DNA from: Flaccisagitta enflata
Taxonomy: Eukaryota > Chaetognatha > Sagittoidea > Aphragmophora
Direction of reading: 5' to 3'
DNA: 64,000 bases
Assembly (NCBI GenBank): GCA_965153355.1
Contig: OZ231127.1
Span: 96,720,001-96,784,000 of the forward strand
The translations under genes were made by a program, and so were the position numbers. Shown here piece after piece: positions 22,868 through 33,113 of the stretch; the first letter of the stretch is position 1; each line of letters opens with the position of its first letter. Under the pieces are notes generated by a model. It did no database searches, was not told the origin of the DNA, and saw nothing but the letters and a program-made list of their open reading frames with translations.

Positions 22868-23190
22868 GATCTGAATGAGGCCATATGTATGTCACCTTGG
22901 TCTTAAATGGCTGTGGAGCGGTTTTCATACATGTAAATCAATAATTGATATGGTGTCACAATATTGTTCTGGATGGGTGGGCAGGGGCATCCAACCCCTA
23001 GCCTCACCCCAACCCCTCCAGCACACACATACACAATACCAACTGCAGCATCATAAATGCGCGTTTTTCGCGTTTTTCAATTGGACATGATGGGCCGATG
23101 GACAAATTGACAAACCAACACACCAACGAACCAACGAACCAACAGACCGACGGACCAACGGACCGACGGATGCACAGACAAAGCCTTTCA
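22868..23190 (-). mobile_element. Family A element, copy with duplicated 3' half
   Basis: Its first 167 bp repeat 22067-22231. It continues through GCGCGTTTTTCGCG, a CCAACGAACC/GACCGACGG tract and ACAAAGCCTTTCATG at the decayed 5' end. It sits directly before the plus-strand frame at 23195. Confidence 0.75.
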
Positions 23191-23194
23191 TGCA

Positions 23195-23440
23195 GTGCAA
23201 ATATCAGGTCAAAAAGGAGCCGCCACAAAAAACATTTCCTTTTTAATCAGCCGTATTGAAACAATTCAAGGTACCTTAATCAAACCTAATTTTCATAAGG
23301 AATTGGCATCAGCAGCCTTGCAATTGTCAAATTTAATACATGCTGCTGCAAAGTGCTGTGCATGCTCCCATGAAAAACTGTCTCCCTGTTACCAACCTGG
23401 CATAATCCCTTGCCATCAAGCAAACTGTGCCATATCTTAA
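23195..23440 (+). CDS. Cysteine-rich protein fragment, unknown function
   Basis: An 81-codon plus-strand frame that begins at the edge of a family A copy with only a GTG available, so its true N-terminus seems lost or lies in another exon. The C-terminal third has KCCACSHEKLSPCY, then IIPCHQANCAIS and the stop. It has seven cysteines in total, again clustered. The composition is complex and unlike repeat translation. It is the only member of this cluster on the plus strand. No signal peptide can be judged. Family unknown. Confidence 0.42.
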   Translation: MQISGQKGAATKNISFLISRIETIQGTLIKPNFHKELASAALQLSNLIHAAAKCCACSHEKLSPCYQPGIIPCHQANCAIS

Positions 23441-23542
23441 TCATAACATAAAACATTGTCAATTTATTAGGAAAACTAGGTGTCATGCGCATTTCATATG
23501 GTCAATAAGGTCCACAAGGCTCTCTTCCATTTTATTCAGTTT

Positions 23543-23785
23543 GGGTGAATGGCTAAATCTTGGCCCTCAATTGGCCCTCAATAAAATGTCCAACAGTTGA
23601 ATTAAGCTTAACCTCAATTCTGTCCTTTAAGGGCATGGTTTCTTTACAATGTGACCCTTGGGTGAATTGTTGAATTTTGGCCCTCAATTGACCCTCAAAA
23701 GGATGTCCAACAATTGCATTCATCTTAACCTTCAATTCTGTCCTCTAAGGGCATGGTTTCTTTACAATGTAACTTTTGGGTCCTT
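23543..23785 (-). pseudogene. Two 40-codon tandem repeats from a decayed gene
   Basis: Two DNA units of about 120 bp stand in tandem. Read on the minus strand both encode the same 40-residue motif: MPLKDRIEVKLN, VGHFIEGQLRAKI, then QQFTQGSHCKET. The unit length is a multiple of three and changes between units are mostly conservative, as expected of a coding repeat. One extra base in the right-hand unit and a TAG at its end break the frame. Function unknown. Confidence 0.5.
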
Positions 23786-24240
23786 CTTATAATCCTCTGC
23801 TTATGATCCTCTTCTTCTCTAGTACACTCTGCAGGTCCACCACTGTCCTCCTATGGTAATCACTACAACAATACCCACAAACCTTTATGCCAGTCATAAA
23901 ACACCTAAAGCAGTTTTAACTGTAGAAGTTAAACAATTTAGCCATCAATGGTCTCTTCAGAGCCTCTTGAATGTTCTCAATCGCCAATTCCTCTTCTTTC
24001 TACTTTTACTCCATTCTTAAATTGTCCAATCATTGTAAGGCGCTAATGATCTGCTAGGTTTGCAAAACATCTTCGCCAATACCCTGATGCCATTATCATT
24101 CAACATAGCCCATCATCTTTGTGGATGTACCATTCAAACGGATGTGCCACTAGTTTAACATTTATGATGGCCAAAGTTACAAAACAGCTTAGAGGTAAAA
24201 ATTGAGTCAAAAAAGGCCACTTTAATGCACACATGCGACT
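23786..24240 (-). pseudogene. Probable decayed cysteine-motif gene
   Basis: Minus-strand translation gives gene-like stretches in one frame interrupted by stop codons at three or more places, then a shift. Recognisable pieces are HPFEWYIHKDDG (about 24135), IMASGYWRRCFANLADH (about 24090), ALKRPLMAKLFNF (about 23960) and CFRCFMTGIKVCGYCC (about 23900). The last has a C-x2-C-x6-C-x2-C pattern, as in zinc ribbons or treble-clef fingers, then SDYHRRTVVDLQSV. No start or family can be assigned. Frames were worked out by hand and should be re-translated. Confidence 0.35.
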
Positions 24241-24287
24241 CAGATTTAGGGTTTTTGTTGTTAATTCACACACAATTCCAATTCTTG

Positions 24288-25349
24288 TTAAATGTCAACA
24301 ATGGAAGACATGAGATTTTGGGTGTTGCCTTTTTGTTGGCCATTGGTCTGAGCCTTACAAATCATATCGTTCTCCATTTTTTGGACAGCTTCATCACACT
24401 GCTTCTTCAAATGGGCCTCATTTTGTTTGTAGACATTCCCAAAAGAGTTCCTCTTTTCAACATGTGCAAACGAGAGACAGAGGTTCAATACACTGTGCTC
24501 AAATATGGCGGCCTTCACTGCCTCCAAAAAAATAAATGCATGATTTTTGGATGATTCGTCTTTTCCATATAAACCAATTTTGCATAGTTTTGCCTCGTAC
24601 TTGGCAAAAATACGCACTTTTAAGTTGCCCACGATTCCACGACATTCATTAGCATAGATATTACTGAAGTCTGTGGTGCAGAAATCATAAAGAAGTGTTG
24701 AAACCCAGTACATTAATTTCTTTGATTTCAACTTTATATTGAAAACAATGGTGAATTGTTCCAGAACATCACTCCATGGTTGATCAACATTGGGCGGTGG
24801 CAGTGAAGCAAGAGCCGGCACAAAGTACCAACACCGAATTGGTGAAGGTCTAAGAATAACATTCATCCTATCCTGGTCCACTGCCAAAAAGACATGCCGA
24901 GAACGTTTCAGTCTATTCAACTCCAGGAAAAACGTGGATGGATTCTTTTCTTCATTTCCCTCGTAAAGTTTCCTAAAAATGTCTTTTGGGATAAATCCAT
25001 ATTGTATGGATTTGGCCAATGCTTCAATATCATTGATGGGACTTGCTGAGTCATTGTTCAATTCCCTCAGTCTCTTAACCAAATGTTTTATGTCTTTGGT
25101 GGCTTCTCTTGAAAGACTATGCAATGTTGGGAATTCTTTATCTAAAATCTGACAAACCTCTTGTTCATCTTCAAGAAAATATTGTCTTTCCTCACAAAAG
25201 CCAACGCCCATGACATTTATATCGCTGCCATCATTTTCATCACTGTTTTGGTCAGTTTTGTCTTCAAATCCACTCTTCTTCACCACACTTTGACAATCCA
25301 ATTCTTGGTGGTGGCTTGTTCCTTCGTCCATGTTACACATGTCAGTCAT
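24288..25349 (-). CDS. Uncharacterised protein, 353 aa
   Basis: The longest complex reading frame in the window and intronless. I place the start at the first ATG (MTDMCNMDEG); the frame is open upstream to about 25518 but has no ATG there. The first 70 residues are acidic and polar (DQNSDENDGSD), then comes a mostly helical middle (LKDIKHLVKRLRELN-like). A hydrophobic patch with RPSPIRCWYFVPALASLPPP lies near residue 180. The C-terminal part has further helical sequence ending in QKGNTQNLMSS. There is no signal peptide, no transmembrane segment and no catalytic motif that I recognise. It could be a structural or regulatory protein. Family unknown. Confidence 0.68.
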   Translation of the reverse strand: MTDMCNMDEGTSHHQELDCQSVVKKSGFEDKTDQNSDENDGSDINVMGVGFCEERQYFLEDEQEVCQILDKEFPTLHSLSREATKDIKHLVKRLRELNNDSASPINDIEALAKSIQYGFIPKDIFRKLYEGNEEKNPSTFFLELNRLKRSRHVFLAVDQDRMNVILRPSPIRCWYFVPALASLPPPNVDQPWSDVLEQFTIVFNIKLKSKKLMYWVSTLLYDFCTTDFSNIYANECRGIVGNLKVRIFAKYEAKLCKIGLYGKDESSKNHAFIFLEAVKAAIFEHSVLNLCLSFAHVEKRNSFGNVYKQNEAHLKKQCDEAVQKMENDMICKAQTNGQQKGNTQNLMSSIVDI

Positions 25350-25523
25350 TTTTGTAATTTTTTGAAGGGTAAGTTCCCATTGCACACGCTTCAAAAATTT
25401 GGCAAAACCAATACTTGTTCTTGCACTCTTAAGGATGGTTATGTAGCATCCCTTTTGGCATATTCCCTTTATCTCTGCTGGACATAAGTGTAGGCATATT
25501 ATACAAACAATGGCCTTTAACTA

Positions 25524-25945
25524 GTCATCCAAGCATGGCACATGGCCAGCGGTGCCAGATGCCCTGCTGAAAATGATCCAATGAGAGCAGGGCAACGGTA
25601 TCAGAGGACCAATGTCCTGTAGAACACAGGAATGAATTTCAACATGTCTGTCCTTCCGTCTGTCTTGAGCGGGTATATTTCCCGCCTTATATGGCTGATT
25701 TAGGCCACTGAGGCATATTTAAGGTATGTAGGGCACAATTAATGCTTAGAAAGCCAATTTGAGGTTTGGAGGGTTACTTTAATGCTTGGAGGGCTAATTA
25801 AAGGTCTGGAGAGCAGATTTGAGGTCTGGGGTAGATTTGAGGCATGGGAGAGGCTATTTTCAAGCCAAGAGGGCTAATCTGAGGCCTAGAGGAAAAAATT
25901 GAGGCTTGGGAGGGCTAAATTGAGGACTGGGAGGGCTAATCTAAC
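25524..25945 (+). mobile_element. Family B element, right-truncated copy B6
   Basis: Outer end TCATCCAAGCATGGCACATGGCCAGCGG, inner motif GAGCAGGGCAACGG and TGTCCTGTAGAACACAGG, then GGTTTGGAGGGCTAATT-type units of about 27 bp that differ in wording from the other copies. No right inverted repeat is found. Confidence 0.75.
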
Positions 25946-26093
25946 ACTTGAAAATAAAATAAATTTAAAGGAATTAAAGAAATATCTAATTGTAATTCTT
26001 TTTTTCACGGTTTTTGAAGAGAAAAAAACAAAATCTGCCGATCAAAAGTGTTTCTCTTCATTGTTATCAAAATGCGCAATTTTTTTTTGCAGT

Positions 26094-26779
26094 TTACAAA
26101 GGTTTACAGGTCAGATATCCTAACTCGTTATAACTAACACATCGACAATCGTAATCAGGAATTTCGTATGCTGAAAGAATAGCAGGACCAAGACTGAAAA
26201 GTGTTTTCAGACATTCGGAATCAAGAGCGATATGCCGCTTTTCTCGGTAGTCGTTAGTTTCAACAAAGTCATCGATCGGCAGCGCATCCATCAGATGAAC
26301 AATCTTGATCTTTGACTGTCCGACTTTGTCATCATTTTCTTTCATCCACCACTCGACATCCTCAGGGTCGCAGTTGATGTTTTGCTCACTTACAATTTCC
26401 AACTCCTCCTCTTCCTCTTCCTCCTCCTCTTCTTCCTCCTCTTCCTCTTCAAACTTGATGTCATAATGCGACGCGAGCTCTGCCCTCTCAATGACAAAAT
26501 GGTCAGGTGAGAAAAAAATGCAGCAGTTCGTCATCGTCCTTTATTCCTTTCCATGGACAGGCTTCATCTACGGCCATCCGCTTGACCACGGAGAGAAACT
26601 CTTCAAACTCCCCGCGAGTGAACATAGTGAGTTCACTACAAACAAAATTTTTGTTGTCCGGTCGGATTATGGGCTTGATGAAAGCAAGCCCGATCTTCTT
26701 AAACTCATTTGGGTGGGCATCAATAAACACAATTCGGCATTTATCGATTTTTAAAGTTTTTTTTGCAAACAGAGTTCAT
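26094..26779 (-). pseudogene. Acidic protein gene with two homopolymer frameshifts
   Basis: Three gene-like segments lie in consecutive frames. An ATG at 26779 opens a short segment that loses frame at a run of eight (T8 on the plus strand, 26757-26764). The middle segment includes IDAHPNEFKKIGLAFIKP and FTRGEFEEFLSVVKRM. It loses frame at A7 (26512-26518). The third segment has a 17-residue run of Glu, then EDVEWWMKENDDK and a C-terminus with DYDCRCVSYNELGYL. Both breaks sit in homopolymers, so they could be assembly errors rather than decay. Family unknown; no signal peptide. Confidence 0.6.
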
Positions 26780-26784
26780 TTTCA

Positions 26785-26976
26785 GGAACAGCTTGTTTAG
26801 CCTAGGTAAAAAATCATTCATGTATTGGTTAACGAATACATTGTTTGGCCAAAAATCAAAACGGTTTTATACTTGTTTAAAATTCTGATAAATATCTTTC
26901 ACCTTATACCATTTTCACATCTAAACATCACTCCAACAAGAACTTAAAGCCATTTACCACAAATTAAAATTTAGCC
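26785..26976. other. Spacer between two minus-strand frames
   Basis: AT-rich, about 190 bp. It would hold the 3' end of one gene's transcript side and the upstream region of the 26094-26779 gene. No motif is assigned. Confidence 0.4.
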
Positions 26977-27623
26977 TTAGCTAACAGAGTCTTTCTCACT
27001 TCTCTCATACTGCTTGTTTTCTATTTCCCTGCTAAGTCCACATGTGTCATAATCCATTCCAATGCGCATGCAGCGGCAATTGGGCGCGCAACGGCAATCG
27101 GGCGCATGGTTGTCATCCGATGACATGGATGAAACTCTTGCGCAGGACATCTCCATCCACACCTTCTTTGCATCACCATTCATCACCGGTGTAATGGGCC
27201 GCACACTCGTCGCCTCCACAGATGAATCGCCCATCAGCATCCTCTCGCCAAATTGAGTTGGAAGAGGAGGAGGAGGAGGAGGAGGAGAGGAGGAGGAGGA
27301 GGAGGAGGAGGAGAATTGCTCAAATTGGGTAAGTCCATTATCAAACTCTCAGTTTCTTTGGGGTTTTTATCCTCGTTCATCGTCACTTGAGACAACCACT
27401 CCTCCAAACCATCTGCATCTCCAAACCAGACACCATCTGAACTAAATCCACGCACATTGCCTTGGCTACGTCTCATCTCCACATCCACCGCCATCCCATC
27501 ATTCGTTAGAACCATCACATTCTCCACCAAATTCTCAACCACATCCACTATTCCATTTTCTACCAATTGAGCATTGACCTCACTACACACGTGACAGTCA
27601 CAATTGCAATTCTTGGTTTCCAT
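26977..27623 (-). pseudogene. Cysteine-cluster, polyproline protein with a frameshift in a triplet run
   Basis: Begins at ATG 27623 (METKNCNCDCHVC); the frame is open further upstream to 27698, where a possible splice acceptor TTTATTTGCAG lies. The N-terminal C-x-C-x-C-x2-C cluster is followed by an acidic, helical part and VWFGDADGLEEWL. A proline run encoded by CCT triplets (plus strand 27262-27312, GGA) is interrupted by a one-base loss near 27287, after which translation in the old frame gives leucines. The pattern resumes in the next frame with MLMGDSSVEATSV, then CRCAPNCRCMRIGM and DYDTCG, ending at 26977. Cys motifs link it to its neighbours. Function unknown. Confidence 0.58.
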
Positions 27624-27803
27624 TTTGGTATCTACTCCACTAATTGCCACACAACTCAATGTCGAGTCAATAAAATCTGCCAATCTGCAAATAAACAAAT
27701 CACAACCGCAATCAGCATTACAATTACAAACTAATAATCCATTTTTTAATCAGTCATTAATCATTGATTGCGATTGCAAAATACAAAAAAAAAAGTCATA
27801 GTT

Positions 27804-28149
27804 TTATGTGGTAAAATAATCCATCTCTCTCCCAAACCATTTTGCCGCGTCTTTCCTTCTTTCCTCACTTTCCTTTGCCAACCTTTCCCGAAACGCCTTC
27901 TCCCTTATCTTCCTCCTCTTCTCATGTTCCTCTCTGACATTCCTCATTTTTTCCTCTTGCTCCTCTGCTTCTCTGTCGTAATATGCGTCCATCGCTTGGC
28001 ACCTGCAGCCACGAACACAAAATCCACACAAATCTCGTAGTTGAATTTATTCGTCTTAGTCCTTGATGATCTCTGGTAATCATAGATGTGTCTTTGGTGG
28101 CCAACGTTTCCGCTTCATTCACCAACAACAATGAATTATCCAAAGTCAA
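27804..28149 (-). pseudogene. Coiled-coil cysteine-motif gene fragment
   Basis: Two overlapping minus-strand frames look coding in turn: about 28149-28035 (SLLLVNEAETLATKDTSM) and 28043-27804 (LCGFCVRGCRCQAMDAYY, then a Glu/Arg-rich helix of about 45 residues ending WFGREMDYFTT). The first ATG of the second frame is at 27992. The switch may be an intron or an indel. The CGFCVRGCRC motif matches the cluster theme. The charged helix is likely a coiled coil. Confidence 0.42.
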
Positions 28150-28299
28150 CTTTTCTGCTACACAGGCCTGCGACTTAAGTTAAGTGACCGATGTCGTGTT
28201 GTGCGTGGTACTGCTGTAGTTTCATTACCTCTGTTGCTAGTTCCATCATTTTGGCTCCATGATTTTCTTTGATTCTGAAGGCGTTTTCGCTTTTTTTTT

Positions 28300-28552
28300 A
28301 GTCGCGTGCTACTCGACTCTTTAAGCCACTTTGTCGGTCTGTCGGTCGGTCCGTCGGTCGGTCCGTCATAAAGTCGTTTTTAAGGCTTTTTATCACATTT
28401 TTGATGGCTCTGAATGGCAGTGAAGAAACTTGGAGGAGTAAAAAGCCTTTTAAAAAGTGCTTTTGAAAAAAAAAGCTTTTGTCCGTCTGTCTGCCTGACA
28501 TTTTTTGAAAGTGCCGACGCACGCGACTTAGGTCTAATGACCTTGTTTTCCG
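28300..28552 (+). mobile_element. Family A element, long-spacer subtype
   Basis: AGTCGCGTGCTACTCGACTC, GTCGGTCGGTCCG tract, an unusual spacer with AAGGCTTTTTATCACATTT and GAAGAAACTTGGAG, then GCACGCGACTTAGG and a decayed 3' end ACCTTGTTTT. The spacer recurs at 63300-63360. Confidence 0.82.
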
Positions 28553-29165
28553 TTGAGCTTGAGAAAGTATAGTTCAAAATGAAGAAATTAGAAATCCTCC
28601 TTAGTTTATTTTGATGGATGAGGGGCTGAGGGCCAAGGGGTACATGGTTGACGTGAGATGGAGAAATAGTAAGAGACATGTCCTGATTTTAAAAACATCA
28701 TATCCCTACTGTGAGGGCAGTAGAAAGAATATTCCAAATTACAGAAGACATAAATAGACATCATCAAATAAGTGATTCAGACATTTCTTTTTTCAAAATT
28801 TCTATGCGAATAATGCTGTAACATGTGGTTATGAAATGAAAATATTAAACGTATTGCATGGTTTGATATTGCTGATAAAGCGAAAACATGGTAGAGATGC
28901 ACAATTTAAGCAGACAGACAGACTGCCCTCTGGCCGATTAACTGAAGTAGCGTGTCCGCAGTAAAATGAAGCCGCAATTAGAGAAAAATTAGCCAAAAAA
29001 CAAGAAATAGCAACACCAGAGCGGAAGTGAATAAATCATTCAACTTGCACGAACTGTGGCCTCGGAGAAAAGGAAGGACCATCAATCAGATCAACAATGG
29101 TCACTGTAGTTCTGCATGAATCGGAATTGTTTCCCTTTATCTGACTTGCTCACGTCCTTGTTCCG
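28553..29165. other. Region upstream of the trefoil exon
   Basis: Should contain the 5' exon(s) and promoter of the trefoil gene if these lie within the window, but no confident signal-peptide exon is seen. A short frame at about 28580 (MKKLEILLSLF) ends at once in a stop. A decayed minus-strand family A 5' end lies at 28915-28970. Confidence 0.4.
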
Positions 29166-29695
29166 ATGAAGGTAGAAGAGAGAATCCTCAAAAAAGAAAT
29201 AACTTTCCATTTTCTCAGAAACTACGACACCGATCCTATTGTGGCGATCCATGTCAACGCCAAATCCGGGGGTGGCAGCAGCAGCGGCGGCGGCGGCGGA
29301 CCCACCAACCCCCCACCTGTTGGCGGAGACTGCAACAAAAACGAGTCAGAGAGAGTCGAATGTGGATTTTTTGGAATACAACAACACCAGTGTGAAGGTG
29401 AGGGAGAGTTATCGAGTGAGTGAGTGGGTGAGTGAGTGACAGACCGATAGACGGAAACGGACAGACGGAAACAGACAGAAACATTTAGACAGACAGATAA
29501 ACTGACAGAAACTCAACACATCCAGACTCAACACATCCAGACAAACAGACGAAATGTAGGAACGACAGACAGACAGGCCCATTGACCTGCCTAAAATACA
29601 CAACTCATCAGTCTTGCTCCGTTTCTTTCCCAGGCAAAGGATGTTGTTGGAAACCGTCTTCTCGAAATGGCGTTCCTTGGTGCTTCAACAAATAA
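29166..29695 (+). CDS. Trefoil-domain protein, last two exons
   Basis: Two exons, 29166 (or 29219)-29397 and 29634-29695, together encode a complete C-terminal trefoil (P-type) domain. The first cysteine (GGDC) and the second (ERVECGFFGI) are nine residues apart, as in vertebrate trefoil factors. Then follow QQHQC, KGCCW and VPWCF, giving all six cysteines. The intron GAAG/GTGAGG...TTTCCCAG/GC is phase 1 and falls inside the domain. The stop TAA comes two codons after PWCF. Before the domain is a Gly/Ser/Pro linker and a stretch VAIHVNAK of unknown type. The 5' border is uncertain: a good acceptor TTCCATTTTCTCAG ends at 29218, while the open frame extends to an ATG at 29166. Trefoil domains are disulfide-bonded, secreted mucosal or lectin-like modules, so a signal peptide is expected on an exon not found here. 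An AATAAA overlaps the stop (29691-29696). Confidence 0.88.
29398..29633 (+). other. Phase-1 intron of the trefoil gene
   Basis: 236 bp. Donor GTGAGG at 29398 and acceptor CGTTTCTTTCCCAG ending at 29633. It contains short GAGT and GACAGA repeats. Confidence 0.85.
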
Positions 29696-30441
<746 letters not shown>

Positions 30442-30504
30442 GCAAATTTCATTTAGTTATTACAAAGTTAGCATTCAGGAAAACACACATCGTGGTTGAT
30501 TAAA

Positions 30505-30655
30505 AAAAAGGCCAACACCTTACAGTCGCGTGCGGTTGTTAATACGGGTGGGCGTTTTCCCGCTTTTCGACTCGATCATTACGGACGGACGGACGGACGG
30601 ACGGACGGACGGACGGACAAAGCCTCTTATAAAGTTGCGTGTCCGCACCTAAAAA
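30505..30655 (-). mobile_element. Family A element, copy A22
   Basis: AAGGCCAACACCTTACAGTCGCGTGCGG at the left end places it in the same subgroup as the minisatellite-bearing copies at 841 and 47100. It has (GGAC)n at 30581-30618 and GTTGCGTGTCCGCACCTAAAAA at the right. Confidence 0.83.
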
Positions 30656-30729
30656 GGCAAGAATTGCTCCGTCGCTCACTTTTTTGCTCATACGCTTGCT
30701 CATTCTAAAATTCGAAGCTTGCCAAGTGG

Positions 30730-30900
30730 CTCTTTAAAAGAATGTGTCCGGCCGTCAGTAGATCCGTCTAGGTTGGTCTGAAACGGATTTTTTGGATGAC
30801 GCGAAGTTCGCCGAATCAGTGATTTCTGAGCATAACTGCCCCTGCCCACGTGGGATCAACGATGTCATGTCGTGGACTTCCGGCCCCTGTCAAAATAAAC
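30730..30900 (+). mobile_element. Family A element, strongly decayed copy
   Basis: GGCTCTTTAAAAGAATGTG, then GTCCGGCCGTC, and the AACTGCCCCTGCCCACGTG box. Ends are lost. Confidence 0.5.
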
Positions 30901-31166
30901 TGCTGATTCTTCCTCCTCCCCCCCCCCCCCACTTTGTGATTGTAACACTTAACTGCTGAACTCAACATCAACGTGATCTAGATTTTGCCTGGTCGAAAAA
31001 AAGAAAAGAAAAAGACGACTGCAACTTGTTGAATACTTGCAAATTTTCAAAGTGACACTCCAAAGGATAAAGAGTGAGCAGATCGAATTGGCCAATAAAT
31101 AGATGAAACTGATCAGTGTTCACTTATCTTACTGACAGTGGGTCTGTCTGTCATTAGTGTCTTCCT

Positions 31167-31478
<312 letters not shown>

Positions 31479-31529
31479 TACTCTCCCGCTGAGCGCGTTT
31501 GTTTCTTTTCCTGTAAGTTCACAGACTCT

Positions 31530-32324
31530 TTAAATCTTCCTCGAGGGCCACGACTCAGTTTTTCGATGTGCATCATAATCAAATCTGATAAACGAGCTCA
31601 TTCGTGATAAATGCGAGCTCACGCCAACAGAAGCTTGTTTTATGTTGATGCAAGCATTTTCAAACTGTTTATGCATTCGTAAATTATACATTATTATGAA
31701 CGTTTTTAGATGCGTCATCACATTTCCATATGAAGGTATCTCCGTCCGTTGGAAGGAATAGCAGGAGGAAGACGAGGTAGAGAAGAAGGATGATGACAAT
31801 GATGAGGATGACGAAGATAAAGTGGAAGGACCAAAAGGAACGACAGAGGGAGACGGTCGTGTAGAAGAGGAGTGAGTAATATCCAGAGATTTGGAGGAGT
31901 GGGAAGAAGTAGCTCGTGCAGTTGTGGAAGACGTCGAGGAAGATGACGAGGAATTGGAAGAAATGACGGAAGGCGTGGAGGACGACAATAAGGGATTGTC
32001 AGAGACGGCTGGAGATGTGGAGGAAGATGACGAGGGAGTGGAAGCGACGGCGTAGGAAGATGTCGCAGACGGAGCGAGGATGGCGGGAGACGATGATAAC
32101 GATGAAGACGGTGTGCAATCCTCGGACGAAGACGAAGATGATAACGGGTTGACGATTATGGACGCTGTTGATGTCTCCGAGACGGGAGATTTTTCAGCGT
32201 TACTCCCAACGACTTTCGACTTCCCAATGACGCCGTCGACGACGTCTGTCGAAGGTTTCATATTTCCCGATGTTTGGCGTCGTGTCGATGTCAGTAACAA
32301 GTTTGACGTCAATATCAACGTCAT
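31530..32324 (-). CDS. Serine-rich protein, uncertain
   Basis: A 264-codon minus-strand frame with a true ATG. The first residues (MTLILTSNLLLTS) are hydrophobic, but too short and too hydroxylated to be a convincing signal peptide. Most of the rest is Ser/Thr/Pro-rich with runs of Ser, as in mucin-like or disordered proteins. The last 80 residues are more complex (SYGNVMTHLKTFIIMYNLRM, then ACINIKQASVGVSSHL). Opposite, the plus strand is GAC/GAA-rich and also partly open (32080-32361, acidic), so low complexity may explain both. There is no splice or polyadenylation evidence. This could be a gene or an imperfect triplet-repeat tract. Confidence 0.33.
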   Translation of the reverse strand: MTLILTSNLLLTSTRRQTSGNMKPSTDVVDGVIGKSKVVGSNAEKSPVSETSTASIIVNPLSSSSSSEDCTPSSSLSSSPAILAPSATSSYAVASTPSSSSSTSPAVSDNPLLSSSTPSVISSNSSSSSSTSSTTARATSSHSSKSLDITHSSSTRPSPSVVPFGPSTLSSSSSSLSSSFFSTSSSSCYSFQRTEIPSYGNVMTHLKTFIIMYNLRMHKQFENACINIKQASVGVSSHLSRMSSFIRFDYDAHRKTESWPSRKI

Positions 32325-32394
32325 CTTTTCTTATTCGCACGTTTTAAATCAATACAAGTGACACATTTGGCACTTGGCACGTGGAGCGACGTAT

Positions 32395-32575
32395 GGAGGA
32401 GTGGCGCGATGACGTGGCGCGATGACGTTGTGCGGTGACGTGGCGCGTGGTGCTTGACGTGGTGCGTGTCGTTCGGTGATGTGTTTTGCGATAATGCGAT
32501 GCGATGACGTGTTGTGTGACGTTGTGCGTGACGCGGCGTGACGTTGCGTGTGACGTCGTCGTAAAGTGACGCGGC
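32395..32575. repeat. GC-rich degenerate repeat of TGACGTGGCGCGA
   Basis: At least a dozen TGACG words occur, alternating with GTGGCGCG, GTTGTGCG and GATGTG. No longer regular period is obvious. TGACG is the core of CREB/ATF-type sites, but in a repeat this is not evidence of regulation. Confidence 0.75.
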
Positions 32576-32982
32576 GTTGTTATGTTTCAAAACGTTGCTG
32601 ATCACTGAAGACACTCGCGGAATTACTAAAATCGACGTATATTTTCACTTATTTTGTTGAAGTGCTTTACTTTTTTTTCTTTGGTGCGTTGAAAATCATT
32701 ATAAAATCTTTTTTATTTCTCGTGGATTTTGGTTTACACCGGAAGGTTATTCAGTTTGGCGATGGAGGAGTTGAATTAGCGCTTTCTTCTATTCGTCGTT
32801 GTTTTTGTTGATGTCGAATGTCGAATGTCGAATGTCGTTCTTAGATTATTTAGCGTTTCTGCGGGGCACTGACAATAAAAAAGAAAGAAAGGAATTAAAG
32901 GAAATTATCAAAGGAGTATCAATTATTGTGTTAAGGAGTATCAACTATTATTTTCCCGTTGTCGTCAATATCATCGAAATAG

Positions 32983-33113
<131 letters not shown>

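Noticed and set aside
24225-24554. 109-codon plus-strand frame opposite the 353-aa gene
   Set aside because: Shadow of the longer, more complex minus-strand frame.
28580-28615. MKKLEILLSLF as the start of a signal peptide for the trefoil gene
   Set aside because: A stop follows at once and no good splice donor precedes it.
29166-29275. Galectin-like reading of FHFLRNYDTDPIVAIHVN
   Set aside because: Only a faint likeness to one galectin strand. The other galectin residues (W, E and R of the sugar site) are absent.
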